Assembly (NCBI GenBank): GCA_030843315.1
Contig: JAUUPT010000021.1
Span: 1 to 60,131, forward strand
Reading direction: 5' to 3'
Source: Bacteroidaceae bacterium
GTDB lineage: Bacteria; Bacteroidota; Bacteroidia; Bacteroidales; Bacteroidaceae
DNA length: 60,131 nt
Of the stretch, positions 30,723 through 39,270 are shown in pieces; position 1 is the first letter of the stretch, and every line of letters starts with the position of its first letter. The translations under genes and the position numbers were made by a program. The notes below the pieces were generated by a model. The model did not search any database, was not told the DNA's origin, and saw nothing but the letters and a program-made list of their open reading frames with translations.

Positions 30723-32867
30723 ATGAAACGAATCTTACTACTATCTATTGCTTGTTGCGCCCTGAGTGTGGCGTCGGCACAAGAACAGACCGGCGGCACA
30801 ACTTCCGGTGATGATAACCGTACGCTGAGTGCCGACAGCCTGATTACAACCGATGCCCGCCTGGACAGCCTTTACCGAACCCTGCCGGAAGTAATGATTA
30901 CCGGCGAGCGCCCCATCGTGAAAGCACAGCAAGGCAAACTGGTGTACGACCTGCCGCGGCTCATCCAAAACCTGCCCGTAGACAATGCCTACGATGCCGT
31001 GAAAGAACTTCCCGGCGTGATGGAAATGAACGGCAGCCTGCAACTGGCAGGGCAAGGCGTCACCGTGATACTGGACGGAAAGGTAACCACCCTCAGCGCC
31101 GACCAACTGAATGCCCTGCTTCGCAGCATTCCCGCCAGTCGCATCGAGAATGCGGAAGTGATGTACAACGCCCCCGCACGCTATCAGGTGCGCGGCGCAC
31201 TTATCAATATCACCCTGAAACAGACTACGAACAGTGCCGGTTCCTTGCAGGGCGAAGTCTACGGCAAGTATCGCCAAAAACACAATGAGGGCTTTGAGGA
31301 ACGCGCCAGCCTGCTTTACAGCAAGAATAAATTCTCTACTGATTTTCTTTACTCACACACCCACGGTCGTAGCTACTCTACTACCGGCAAAGAGGCTTTG
31401 CACTCTCTGGCAGACGGCTCGGTGCACCCCATGACAACAGACGAGGTGCGCCACGGCCGCTCCCATACCCACAGCTTCCGCGTGGGGGCAGATTATAACT
31501 TTGCCAAGAACCATCAGTTGAGTTTTGTCTATAACGGCACGTATTCCACTTCCCACAGCAACATGAGTATTGCCGGCACGCAGGTATCTTCCACCCGCAG
31601 CGGCAGCACCGACTGGCTGCACAACGGGCGCCTGGACTACCGCACGCCTTTCGGACTGAAAGCCGGTGCCGAAATGACTTTCTATCGCTCTCCATCCCAC
31701 CAACTGCTGCACAGCCGCCTGCAAGACGAAGAACTCGATTTCTATACCGAAGACTGCCAACGCATCAACCGCTGGAAATTCTTTCTCGCCCAGGAGCACG
31801 ACTTGGGGCAGGGATGGGGACTGAACTACGGCGCCATCTACACCACCAGCATCGACAATAGTTATCAGTATTACTACGATCCCGAAACCGGCGAACAGCT
31901 TACTTCCTCGGCTGCCATCAGCAATTTGAAGTCCCGCCGCCGCGAGCAAACGCTGAACTTCTATGCAGGCTTCAATAAGAGTTTCGGCGACAAACTGTCG
32001 CTTGATGCTTCCCTGGCGGTAGAACATTACAAGACCCCCGTATGGAACCAGTGGGATTGGTATCCCACCATCAACTTGAACTACAATCCTGCACCCGGCC
32101 ACATGTTGCAACTTGCCTTGAGCAGCGACAAGGATTATCCCGATTACTGGGCTGTGCAAGACGCTATCTCTTACGTCGGCGGCGGATATTCCGAACTGCA
32201 CGGTAATCCGTTCCTGAAACCGGCGCAGGATTACGAGCTTCACTTGACCTACATTTTGAAGAGCAAATATATCTTCAGTGCCTGGTTCAACCACACCAAA
32301 GATTACTCGGTACAGACCCTTTATCAATCCTCGGAACGACTGGTGGAGATATACAAGGAACTGAACTTTGATTATCAGCAACAGGCAGGAATACAAGCGT
32401 CTATCCCGTTCAAAGTAAAGAACTGGTTGAATTCCCGTCTGACCTTGATTGGCCTGTGGCATCGCGAGAAAGACAAAGACTTCTGGGACATCCCCTTCGA
32501 CCGCAAGCAGTGCTACGGCATCGCGCAGATGAACAATACCTTTACTCTGTCCACCACGCCCGACTTGAAGCTGACACTGACCGGATTTGTTCATAGCAAA
32601 GCCATCCAGGGCATCTACGACCTGCCTACATCGGGCAACGTAAACATAGCCCTGCGCTACGGCTTCGCCAAGAAGAAAGCCATCCTCAACCTCTATTGCA
32701 ACGACCTCTTCGAGACGGGACAGATTTCTCCGCGCATCCGCTTCAAGACGCAGAACGTGACGAACCATTACTCCTGCTTCCGCGAGTTCGGTGTATCGCT
32801 GACGTACAAGTTCGGCGGGTACAAAGAGAAGCAACGGGAGGCGGTGGATACGTCGCGGTTTAAATAA
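30723..32867 (+). CDS. Outer-membrane beta-barrel protein with TonB-type plug
   Basis: 714 residues. Signal peptide M-K-R-I-L-L-L-S-I-A-C-C-A-L-S-V-A-S-A (1-19), then a plug-like domain (about 50-165): V-M-I-T-G-E-R-P-I-V, A-V-K-E-L-P-G-V and I-E-N-A-E-V-M-Y-N-A-P-A-R-Y. The rest (about 170-700) is a large barrel of alternating strands, like the OMP_b-brl_3 family. No carboxypeptidase-like N-terminal repeat and no SusD partner, so it is not a classic polysaccharide SusC. Divergent from the two-component operon; control by that system is plausible but unproven. Confidence 0.88.
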   Translation: MKRILLLSIACCALSVASAQEQTGGTTSGDDNRTLSADSLITTDARLDSLYRTLPEVMITGERPIVKAQQGKLVYDLPRLIQNLPVDNAYDAVKELPGVMEMNGSLQLAGQGVTVILDGKVTTLSADQLNALLRSIPASRIENAEVMYNAPARYQVRGALINITLKQTTNSAGSLQGEVYGKYRQKHNEGFEERASLLYSKNKFSTDFLYSHTHGRSYSTTGKEALHSLADGSVHPMTTDEVRHGRSHTHSFRVGADYNFAKNHQLSFVYNGTYSTSHSNMSIAGTQVSSTRSGSTDWLHNGRLDYRTPFGLKAGAEMTFYRSPSHQLLHSRLQDEELDFYTEDCQRINRWKFFLAQEHDLGQGWGLNYGAIYTTSIDNSYQYYYDPETGEQLTSSAAISNLKSRRREQTLNFYAGFNKSFGDKLSLDASLAVEHYKTPVWNQWDWYPTINLNYNPAPGHMLQLALSSDKDYPDYWAVQDAISYVGGGYSELHGNPFLKPAQDYELHLTYILKSKYIFSAWFNHTKDYSVQTLYQSSERLVEIYKELNFDYQQQAGIQASIPFKVKNWLNSRLTLIGLWHREKDKDFWDIPFDRKQCYGIAQMNNTFTLSTTPDLKLTLTGFVHSKAIQGIYDLPTSGNVNIALRYGFAKKKAILNLYCNDLFETGQISPRIRFKTQNVTNHYSCFREFGVSLTYKFGGYKEKQREAVDTSRFK

Positions 32868-32878
32868 AGAATAAAAGG

Positions 32879-32900
32879 ATTAGTCAAACATTTGACTAAT
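32879..32900. promoter_or_regulatory. MarR operator: perfect 10-bp palindrome over the -33 element
   Basis: ATTAGTCAAA and TTTGACTAAT, perfect reverse complements with a 2-bp centre (CA). The right arm includes the -33 TTTG (32891-32894) of the marR promoter. A dimeric MarR protein binding here would block its own promoter. Confidence 0.75.
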
Positions 32901-32922
32901 TAAAGAATTTCTTTTACCTTTG
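32891..32922 (+). promoter_or_regulatory. Promoter of the marR-tolC-hlyD-mfs operon
   Basis: TTTG at 32891-32894, 20 bp, TACCTTTG at 32915-32922. A second dyad, TTTTACCTT (32912) and AAGGTAAAA (32932), spans the -7 box and start site. Together with the palindrome at 32879 the whole promoter is covered by dyads. Confidence 0.8.
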
Positions 32923-32949
32923 CACCCGCTTAAGGTAAAAAGAAGATTT

Positions 32950-33393
32950 ATGCAAATAGAAGGTGCAGAGTTTAGAGAACTACAACTGCAAATATTTCGT
33001 ACGCGTATGGCGTTCCGCCGTTGTATGCAGCGTACGTTGAAAAAGAAGGAAGCGGGCATTACGTTTGAAATGTTGCAAGTGCTGAGTTGCTTGTGGCGTG
33101 AACAAGGCGTTACGCAACAAGTGCTTGCCGAGCGCACGGCAAAAGACAAGGCATGCCTGACCAACCTGTTGGGAAACCTGGAGAAGAAGGGATATGTATG
33201 CCGGAAAGAAGGTTCGCAAGACCGTCGCAGTAAACTTGTGTTTCTCACTCTGGAAGGAGAACAGTTCTGGAAAGACCTGCTTCCGGTATTGGATGAAGTC
33301 TATACGCAAGTAGGGCATATTATCGGATTGGAACACATTCAGTCGATGTTATCAGGATTAAAAAATGTACACGATGTATTGGAAAGTTTATAA
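32950..33393 (+). CDS. MarR family transcriptional regulator
   Basis: 147 residues from ATG 32950; the frame is open from 32920, but that part overlaps the promoter. Winged helix-turn-helix of the MarR type: V-T-Q-Q-V-L-A-E-R-T-A-K-D-K-A-C-L-T-N-L-L-G-N-L recognition region (about 54-77), then the wing E-K-K-G-Y-V-C-R-K-E-G-S-Q-D-R-R-S-K-L-V (about 78-97). First gene of an efflux operon and almost certainly its repressor, released by a small aromatic or toxic ligand as in the family. The tolC-like gene overlaps its end by 29 bp. Confidence 0.92.
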   Translation: MQIEGAEFRELQLQIFRTRMAFRRCMQRTLKKKEAGITFEMLQVLSCLWREQGVTQQVLAERTAKDKACLTNLLGNLEKKGYVCRKEGSQDRRSKLVFLTLEGEQFWKDLLPVLDEVYTQVGHIIGLEHIQSMLSGLKNVHDVLESL

Positions 33394-34702
33394 GCCCTCG
33401 GCAATCGGATTGCTGGGGGCCTTGTTTTGTGTATCTTCGATGCAAGCACAAACCGCCCCGACCGATTCTCTCTTTCTGACGGTAGACCAACTGTTTGACC
33501 GTGGAGTGCACCACAGCCTGTTGCTGCAGGCAGATGCCTTGAAAGAGAAAGCAGCCGGAGAACGGACACAGACTGCCCGTTCGGCACAGCTCCCCGACCT
33601 GCAAGTAGGGCTGAAAGGCGGATATGTAGGACAACCAACTGTCTTTCAGCATGGACTGACGGATGCAGTGCATCCCGATGTGCCCGATTGGTCGCAGAAC
33701 TATGCCGTAGACTTTGCGCAACCTCTCTATCAAGGGGGCAAGATACACTCGGGCATCCGAAAAGCGGGACTGGAACAGGAACTCGCTTTCTTGCAGACGG
33801 AAACCGATCAGGCGGAAGTCAAACTGGGACTGCTGGAACAATATCTCAATCTGTTCAGCCTGTATCGCAAAGATGAAGTTCTGACGCGGAACATTGAGGA
33901 GTCGGAACGCCGCCTGCACGATATCGTCCGAATGAAGCAGGAAGGACTGATTACCAATAACGACGTGCTGCGCAGTGAGATGCAACTGACCAACGACCGC
34001 CTTTCCCTGCAAGAGACGGAGAACAGCATTACGTTGGTATCCCAGCATCTGGACATCCTGTTGGGACAGGACGAGAATCTGTTGCTGATACCGGATACCG
34101 CCCTGTTGTTTCAGGCCGTTGCCCTCGAAACCTACGAGGACTATGTGACCGAAGCCTCTGCCAACGCTCCGGGGCAGAAACAGCTACGCAAGCAAACCGA
34201 ACTGGCACAGAATGATGTCCGCCTGACCCGTTCCGCCTTGCTGCCCAGCGTATCGCTCTATGCATCGAACACGTTGGCGCGCCCCCTTTCGCGTACCCTG
34301 GAAGATATGTACAATAATAACTGGAACGTCGGCATGGCTGTTTCCGTTCCCCTGTCTGCTTTTTATAAGAACAATCATAAGCTGAAGGAAAGCAAACTGG
34401 CGGTCAATCTTCGCCGGAACGCCGAAGAGCGGAATATGCAGACCATCCGCATGAATGTGCGCACGGCATACCTGCGCCATCAGGAAGCATTGCGGCAGGT
34501 GGAAGCCTTGAAACTCTCCGCCCGCCAGGCAGAAGAGAACTACCGTATCATGCAGAACCGTTACCTCAGCCAGTTGGTCATCCTGACCGATTTGCTGGAC
34601 GCCAATTCCGTACGGCTGAACGTGGAACTGCAACTGACGACAGCCCGCACGCGGGTCATCTATACTTATTATCAACTTCAGAAGGCTTGCGGCCGTCTCT
34701 GA
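33365..34702 (+). CDS. TolC family outer-membrane efflux channel
   Basis: 445 residues. N-terminal signal peptide (ending M-Q-A-Q-T), then two repeats of long helices and short strands typical of TolC/OprM. It starts inside marR (ATG 33365 or 33374), so translational coupling is likely. It forms the exit duct through the outer membrane for the HlyD-MFS pump encoded next. The substrate is not deducible. Confidence 0.93.
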   Translation: MYTMYWKVYKPSAIGLLGALFCVSSMQAQTAPTDSLFLTVDQLFDRGVHHSLLLQADALKEKAAGERTQTARSAQLPDLQVGLKGGYVGQPTVFQHGLTDAVHPDVPDWSQNYAVDFAQPLYQGGKIHSGIRKAGLEQELAFLQTETDQAEVKLGLLEQYLNLFSLYRKDEVLTRNIEESERRLHDIVRMKQEGLITNNDVLRSEMQLTNDRLSLQETENSITLVSQHLDILLGQDENLLLIPDTALLFQAVALETYEDYVTEASANAPGQKQLRKQTELAQNDVRLTRSALLPSVSLYASNTLARPLSRTLEDMYNNNWNVGMAVSVPLSAFYKNNHKLKESKLAVNLRRNAEERNMQTIRMNVRTAYLRHQEALRQVEALKLSARQAEENYRIMQNRYLSQLVILTDLLDANSVRLNVELQLTTARTRVIYTYYQLQKACGRL

Positions 34703-34721
34703 TTAAATACGATTTATCATT

Positions 34722-35789
34722 ATGAGTGAATGGAAAGCAAAACAAAAGAAACTGAGACAACACCGGATGCGTAATATTGTCCTGAACACGACTTGCATCA
34801 TCCTGGCAGGGTCGGGGCTTTGGTTTACCGCCGATTACTTTTGGCGCTACATCAACTACGAAATAACGAACGATGCTTTTGTCGACCAATACGTTGCCCC
34901 GCTGAACATCCGTGTTTCGGGGTATATACAGGATGTGCGTTTCACGGAGCATCAGTATGTGCATCAGGGCGATACGTTGCTGATACTGGATAACCGCGAA
35001 TACCAAATTAAGGTGAAGGAGGCGGAAGCCGCCCTGATGGATGCACAAGGTTCGAAAGATGTGATTCACTCCGGCATACAGACCTCTCAAATGAATGTCA
35101 CCGTACAGGATGCCAACATAGTAGAGGCAAAAGCGAAGCTTTGGCAGTTGGAACAAGACTACCACCGCTTTGAACGTCTGCTGAAAGAAGAGTCAGTGTC
35201 CGAACAGCAATATGAACAGGCAAAGGCTGCCTACGAAGCGGCGGAAGCACGCTATCGGGCATTGGTAGGGCAGAAGAACGCCGCCATGTCGCAATACACC
35301 GAAGCCAGCAAAAGAACCACCGTGGCCGAAGCAAACATTCTCCGTCGCGAAGCCGACCTGGACCTGGCAACCCTCAACCTGTCTTATACTGTATTAACTG
35401 CCCCTTACGACGGCTACATGGGCCGTCGCACCCTGGAGCCGGGACAGCTTGTACAGGCCGGGCAGACCCTTTCGTATCTGACGCGCGATAAAGGCAAGTG
35501 GATTACCGCCAATTATAAGGAGACGCAGATCCCCCACATCTTCATCGGCCAGGAAGTGAACATCAAAGTAGACGCCTTGCCCGGCAAGACCTTCAAAGGT
35601 AAGGTAACCGCCATTTCAGAAGCCACCGGCTCCAAATATTCCCTGGTGCCGACGGACAACTCGGCAGGCAACTTCGTGAAAGTGCAGCAGCGCATCCCCG
35701 TGCGCATCGACTTGGAAGACGTATCACCCCAGGATATGCAGAACCTTCGGGCAGGCATGATGGTTGAAACGGAAGCATTGCGCCCATGA
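34722..35789 (+). CDS. HlyD/EmrA-type membrane fusion protein
   Basis: 355 residues. One N-terminal membrane segment (about 20-43), then a biotinyl-lipoyl-like half (R-V-S-G-Y-I-Q-D-V, about 66-90), a helical hairpin (about 90-205) with coiled-coil character (A-E-A-A-L-M-D-A, L-K-E-E-S-V-S-E-Q-Q-Y-E-Q-A-K-A-A-Y-E-A-A), the second lipoyl half (L-T-A-P-Y-D-G-Y-M-G, about 223-232) and a beta-barrel end. Periplasmic adaptor joining the MFS pump to the TolC channel. Confidence 0.94.
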   Translation: MSEWKAKQKKLRQHRMRNIVLNTTCIILAGSGLWFTADYFWRYINYEITNDAFVDQYVAPLNIRVSGYIQDVRFTEHQYVHQGDTLLILDNREYQIKVKEAEAALMDAQGSKDVIHSGIQTSQMNVTVQDANIVEAKAKLWQLEQDYHRFERLLKEESVSEQQYEQAKAAYEAAEARYRALVGQKNAAMSQYTEASKRTTVAEANILRREADLDLATLNLSYTVLTAPYDGYMGRRTLEPGQLVQAGQTLSYLTRDKGKWITANYKETQIPHIFIGQEVNIKVDALPGKTFKGKVTAISEATGSKYSLVPTDNSAGNFVKVQQRIPVRIDLEDVSPQDMQNLRAGMMVETEALRP

Positions 35790-37390
35790 GAACGATGGCG
35801 GAGTTGGAGCTACCCGTCCGCAACTGGGTACCGGACTGGCTGGGACTGGTGAGCCTCTTTCTCATCATTCTCCCGGTGACCATGCTGAACGGTTCCTATA
35901 CCGGCAGTATGCTGGAAGTGTCGAGCACGCTGGGCACGAATAAAGAGGACATCACAATGGGATTTTATGCCGCTTCGGCAGGCATGGCGATAGCCTATCC
36001 CATTGCGCCCAAGATATTGGCTGCGTTCTCTTCCAAGTTCCTGTTGTTGCAGAATATGCTGATTCAGTTCTTTCTGAGCTGGATATGCGCCCACTCGCAG
36101 CAGGTGGACATACTGATTGTGAGCAGCTTCTTCATCGGCTTCCTGAAAGGTTTCCTGATGCTGTGGTTCATTCGCCGGGCACAGAAGATATTCAGCCGGG
36201 ACAATGTGCGTAGCGAGTTCTATTCCTATTTCTATCCGCTGGTGTACGGGGGAGGGCAGCTGTCCATGATAATCACTGCCGAACTAGCCTATTATTACAA
36301 CTGGAAGTATATGTATTATTTCATGATGTTCCTCATTCTGCTGGCTATCCTGGCGGTAATCATCTGCTTCCGCCACGACCGTCCGCTGAAGAAGTTGTCG
36401 ATAGGTGAGCTACATATCCGCGAAATGATGATAATATCTGCGGCGTTGCTGATGCTGATGTACGTTATCAACTACGGGAAGGTGCTCGACTGGATGTCGT
36501 CATCCCGCATCTGTCTGTATATTGTGGTGGCTCCCATGCTGATAGCCCTCTTTGTATGGATACAGTATCACTCTAAGACACCGTATGTCAGCCTGGCACC
36601 GCTCTATCACTTCAAGACGTTGCTGGGCTATTTCTATATGATATTGGTTATGTTTTTCAGTACGTCCACCACACTGATGACCAATTATATGTCTACCATC
36701 CTCCATGTAGATTCTACGCGCACGTATTCCATTTATATATATCTGCTGCCGGGGTATATTTTGGGGGCATTCGTCTGTTTTTGGTGGTTCCGTTGGCAAC
36801 ATTGGCGCTTTCGTTTCCTGATAGCAGGCGGAATGGCTTGTTTCGCTGTATTCTTCGGCATCCTCTATTTCACCGTTTCACCGGACAGCACGTATGAGAT
36901 GCTGTTTTTCCCGATATTCCTGCGGGGCTTCGGTATGCTGGTGCTGATCATAGCGTTTGCACTGTTTGCGGTAGAGAACTTGCACCCAAAGACTTTCTTG
37001 TCCAATGCCTTTTTCCTGATTGTTTTCCGTTCGGTGTTGTCGCCGGTCATGGCTACCTCTTTTTATAGTAACCTGCTATATAACCTGCAACAAAAGTACA
37101 TGCATTCTTTGTCGGAGAACTTTACATTAGTCGATCCGTTGGCTGCTTCCAAGTATGCCAATGCGTTGAGCAGTAACCTGGCACAGGGGCACGGCTATGC
37201 CGAAGGGGTGCAGATGGCTACCACTACTTTATACTCTACATTGCAACAACAGAGCCTATTATTGGCACTAAAAGAAATCCTGGGGTATCTGTTTGTCGTA
37301 GCGATAGTGATTGCCATTGTTTCTCGTTTCATTCCTTTCCATAAGACGGTGCGCATTAAATTTGCGAAGGCGGGAGACGATACGGTATAA
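35786..37390 (+). CDS. MFS drug transporter, DHA2/EmrB-like
   Basis: 534 residues with about fourteen membrane segments, the EmrB/DHA2 layout, ATGA overlap with the HlyD gene. It pumps substrate through the inner membrane with proton exchange. The usual motifs of the family are weakly kept (M-A-I-A-Y-P-I-A-P-K-I near segment 2). Last gene of the MarR-controlled efflux operon; likely substrates are hydrophobic antimicrobials or bile-type compounds, an inference from the family only. Confidence 0.9.
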   Translation: MRTMAELELPVRNWVPDWLGLVSLFLIILPVTMLNGSYTGSMLEVSSTLGTNKEDITMGFYAASAGMAIAYPIAPKILAAFSSKFLLLQNMLIQFFLSWICAHSQQVDILIVSSFFIGFLKGFLMLWFIRRAQKIFSRDNVRSEFYSYFYPLVYGGGQLSMIITAELAYYYNWKYMYYFMMFLILLAILAVIICFRHDRPLKKLSIGELHIREMMIISAALLMLMYVINYGKVLDWMSSSRICLYIVVAPMLIALFVWIQYHSKTPYVSLAPLYHFKTLLGYFYMILVMFFSTSTTLMTNYMSTILHVDSTRTYSIYIYLLPGYILGAFVCFWWFRWQHWRFRFLIAGGMACFAVFFGILYFTVSPDSTYEMLFFPIFLRGFGMLVLIIAFALFAVENLHPKTFLSNAFFLIVFRSVLSPVMATSFYSNLLYNLQQKYMHSLSENFTLVDPLAASKYANALSSNLAQGHGYAEGVQMATTTLYSTLQQQSLLLALKEILGYLFVVAIVIAIVSRFIPFHKTVRIKFAKAGDDTV

Positions 37391-37431
37391 TACTTGTAAT
37401 ATGCTTTAGCGCATAAATTCAAGTTGCTTGG

Positions 37432-37461
37432 TTGTTTTGCATTCGATTTGCACTATCTTTG
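37432..37461 (+). promoter_or_regulatory. Promoter of fhs
   Basis: TTG at 37432-37434, 19 bp, TATCTTTG at 37454-37461. The expected start near 37467 leaves a leader of about 40 bases. Confidence 0.7.
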
Positions 37462-37506
37462 CAACTTTCAAAAAGCTAAAGTTGTTATTTAAAGAAAAGA
37501 CTTTGT

Positions 37507-39177
37507 ATGAAATCGGATATTGAAATAGCTCGGAGTATAGAGCTGAAGAAGATAAAGCAAGTGGCTGAGGAAGTGAGCATTCCGCGTGAAGAAGTGGAGA
37601 ACTACGGACGCTATATTGCGAAAATTCCTACGCATTTGATTGACGAGGAAAAAGTGAAAAGGAGTAACCTGATATTGGTAACTGCGATTACTGCTACCAA
37701 GGCAGGTATTGGTAAGACCACCGTGTCCATCGGGCTGGCATTGGGATTGAACAAGATAGGCAAGAAGGCGATTGTTGCTTTGCGCGAGCCGTCACTCGGG
37801 CCATGCTTTGGAATGAAGGGTGGAGCAGCAGGCGGGGGATATGCCCAAGTATTGCCGATGGAGAAGATCAACCTGCACTTTACGGGAGATTTTCATGCCA
37901 TCACTTCAGCGCACAATATGATCTCCGCACTGCTCGACAATTACCTCTATCAACATCAGGCGGACGGCTTCGGATTGAAAGAAATCATCTGGCGGCGCGT
38001 GCTCGATGTAAACGACCGTTCCTTGCGCAGCATCGTCACCGGTTTAGGGCCGAGCACCAACGGCATTACCGAGGAATCCGGCTTCGATATCACCCCGGCT
38101 TCGGAGATAATGGCTATTCTTTGCCTGGCAAAAGACCTCGACGACCTTCGACGTCGTATCGAGAGCATCATTCTTGGCTTCCGTTTCGACGGTAGTCCCT
38201 TTACAGTGAAAGAGTTAGGTATAGCAGGCGCTATCACCGTTTTGCTGAAAGATGCCATTAATCCGAACCTGGTACAGACTACCGAAGGTACAGCTGCTTT
38301 TGTTCATGGAGGGCCGTTCGCAAACATTGCACATGGCTGCAACTCGATTCTTGCTACGAAAATGGCAATGACATTCGGCGACTATGTAGTGACGGAGGCC
38401 GGCTTCGGTGCAGACTTGGGTGCGGAGAAATTCTACAATATTAAATGCCGTAAAAGCGGTTTGCAACCCAAGCTGACTGTTATCGTAGCTACTGCACAAG
38501 GTTTGAAAATGCACGGAGGTGTCAGCCTCGATCGCATTAAAGAGCCGAATATGGAAGGCCTGAAGGAAGGCTTCGGCAATCTTGACAAACACATACGGAA
38601 CTTGCATTCATTCGGCCAGCAAGTAGTGGTTGCCTTCAATCGCTTTGCCAGCGATACGGATGAGGAAGTAGAAGCCATCCGTCGGCATTGTGAAGAAAAG
38701 CTGGGAGTAGGTTTTGCCGTAAATAATGCCTTTGCCGAAGGAGGGGAAGGGGCGGTAGACCTCGCCAATCTGGTAGTGGACAGGATTGAGAACAAACCGT
38801 CTGCTCCGCTGAACTATACTTATAACGAAGATGATAGTGTAGAACAGAAGATTGAAAAGGTGGCTTGCAACCTGTATGGTGCAAGCGTGGTGACATATAG
38901 CATCCACTCGCGTAAGGTCATCAAGCTGATAGAGAAAATGGGAATCGGCCATTACCCTGTGTGCATCGCCAAGACACAATACTCTTTCTCTGCCGACCCT
39001 AAGATATACGGCGCCGTCGATAACTTCGAGTTCCATATCAAAGACATCGTAGTCAATAACGGTGCGGAAATGATTGTAGCCATCGCCGGTGAGATTCTCC
39101 GTATGCCGGGCTTACCCAAGCAACCGCAAGCCGAACACATTGATATCGTAAACGGCAACATCGAAGGCTTGAGTTGA
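37507..39177 (+). CDS. fhs: Formate-tetrahydrofolate ligase
   Basis: 556 residues, normal length. It joins formate to tetrahydrofolate using ATP, giving 10-formyl-THF for purine synthesis. P-loop T-A-T-K-A-G-I-G-K-T-T (62-72), differing from the usual T-P-T-P-A-G-E-G-K-T-T. Other family stretches are intact: R-E-P-S-L-G-P-C-F-G-M-K-G-G-A-A-G-G-G, F-T-G-D-F-H-A-I-T-S-A-H-N. Convergent with glyA, which supplies 5,10-methylene-THF to the same pool. Confidence 0.97.
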   Translation: MKSDIEIARSIELKKIKQVAEEVSIPREEVENYGRYIAKIPTHLIDEEKVKRSNLILVTAITATKAGIGKTTVSIGLALGLNKIGKKAIVALREPSLGPCFGMKGGAAGGGYAQVLPMEKINLHFTGDFHAITSAHNMISALLDNYLYQHQADGFGLKEIIWRRVLDVNDRSLRSIVTGLGPSTNGITEESGFDITPASEIMAILCLAKDLDDLRRRIESIILGFRFDGSPFTVKELGIAGAITVLLKDAINPNLVQTTEGTAAFVHGGPFANIAHGCNSILATKMAMTFGDYVVTEAGFGADLGAEKFYNIKCRKSGLQPKLTVIVATAQGLKMHGGVSLDRIKEPNMEGLKEGFGNLDKHIRNLHSFGQQVVVAFNRFASDTDEEVEAIRRHCEEKLGVGFAVNNAFAEGGEGAVDLANLVVDRIENKPSAPLNYTYNEDDSVEQKIEKVACNLYGASVVTYSIHSRKVIKLIEKMGIGHYPVCIAKTQYSFSADPKIYGAVDNFEFHIKDIVVNNGAEMIVAIAGEILRMPGLPKQPQAEHIDIVNGNIEGLS

Positions 39178-39186
39178 TAGTATAAA

Positions 39187-39269
39187 AAACAGATGGTCTG
39201 TTTAAGGTAAACAGACCATCTGCCAGTATCATATAGACCATCTGTTTACTACAAACAGATGGTCTGTTT
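39187..39269. repeat. 22-bp-pitch palindromic array C (4 units), probable two-way terminator
   Basis: Units start at 39187, 39209, 39231 and 39253, exactly 22 bp apart, core AAACAGATGGTCTGTTT, linkers AAGGT, GTATC and ACTAC. The 17-bp unit is itself palindromic, and neighbouring units pair with each other: CAGATGGTCTGTTTA with TAAACAGACCATCTG (15 bp, 3-base loop), and AGACCATCTGTTT with AAACAGATGGTCT (13 bp, 5-base loop). It fills the 93-bp space between the fhs and glyA stops and ends in a T tract on the plus strand. Confidence 0.9.
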
Positions 39270-39270
39270 T

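Noticed and set aside
31353..32834. A 493-codon open frame opposite the outer-membrane barrel gene
   Set aside because: The plus-strand protein has a signal peptide, plug and barrel; the opposite frame has none of these and no promoter.
37390..37430. Hairpin after the MFS gene as terminator
   Set aside because: ACTTG/CAAGT and a short TATGC/GCATA stem are interrupted and no T tract follows; too weak to call.
37569..37740. fhs P-loop variant as sign of an inactive enzyme
   Set aside because: T-K-A-G-I-G-K-T-T still keeps the G-x-G-K-T-T core and all other family stretches are intact.
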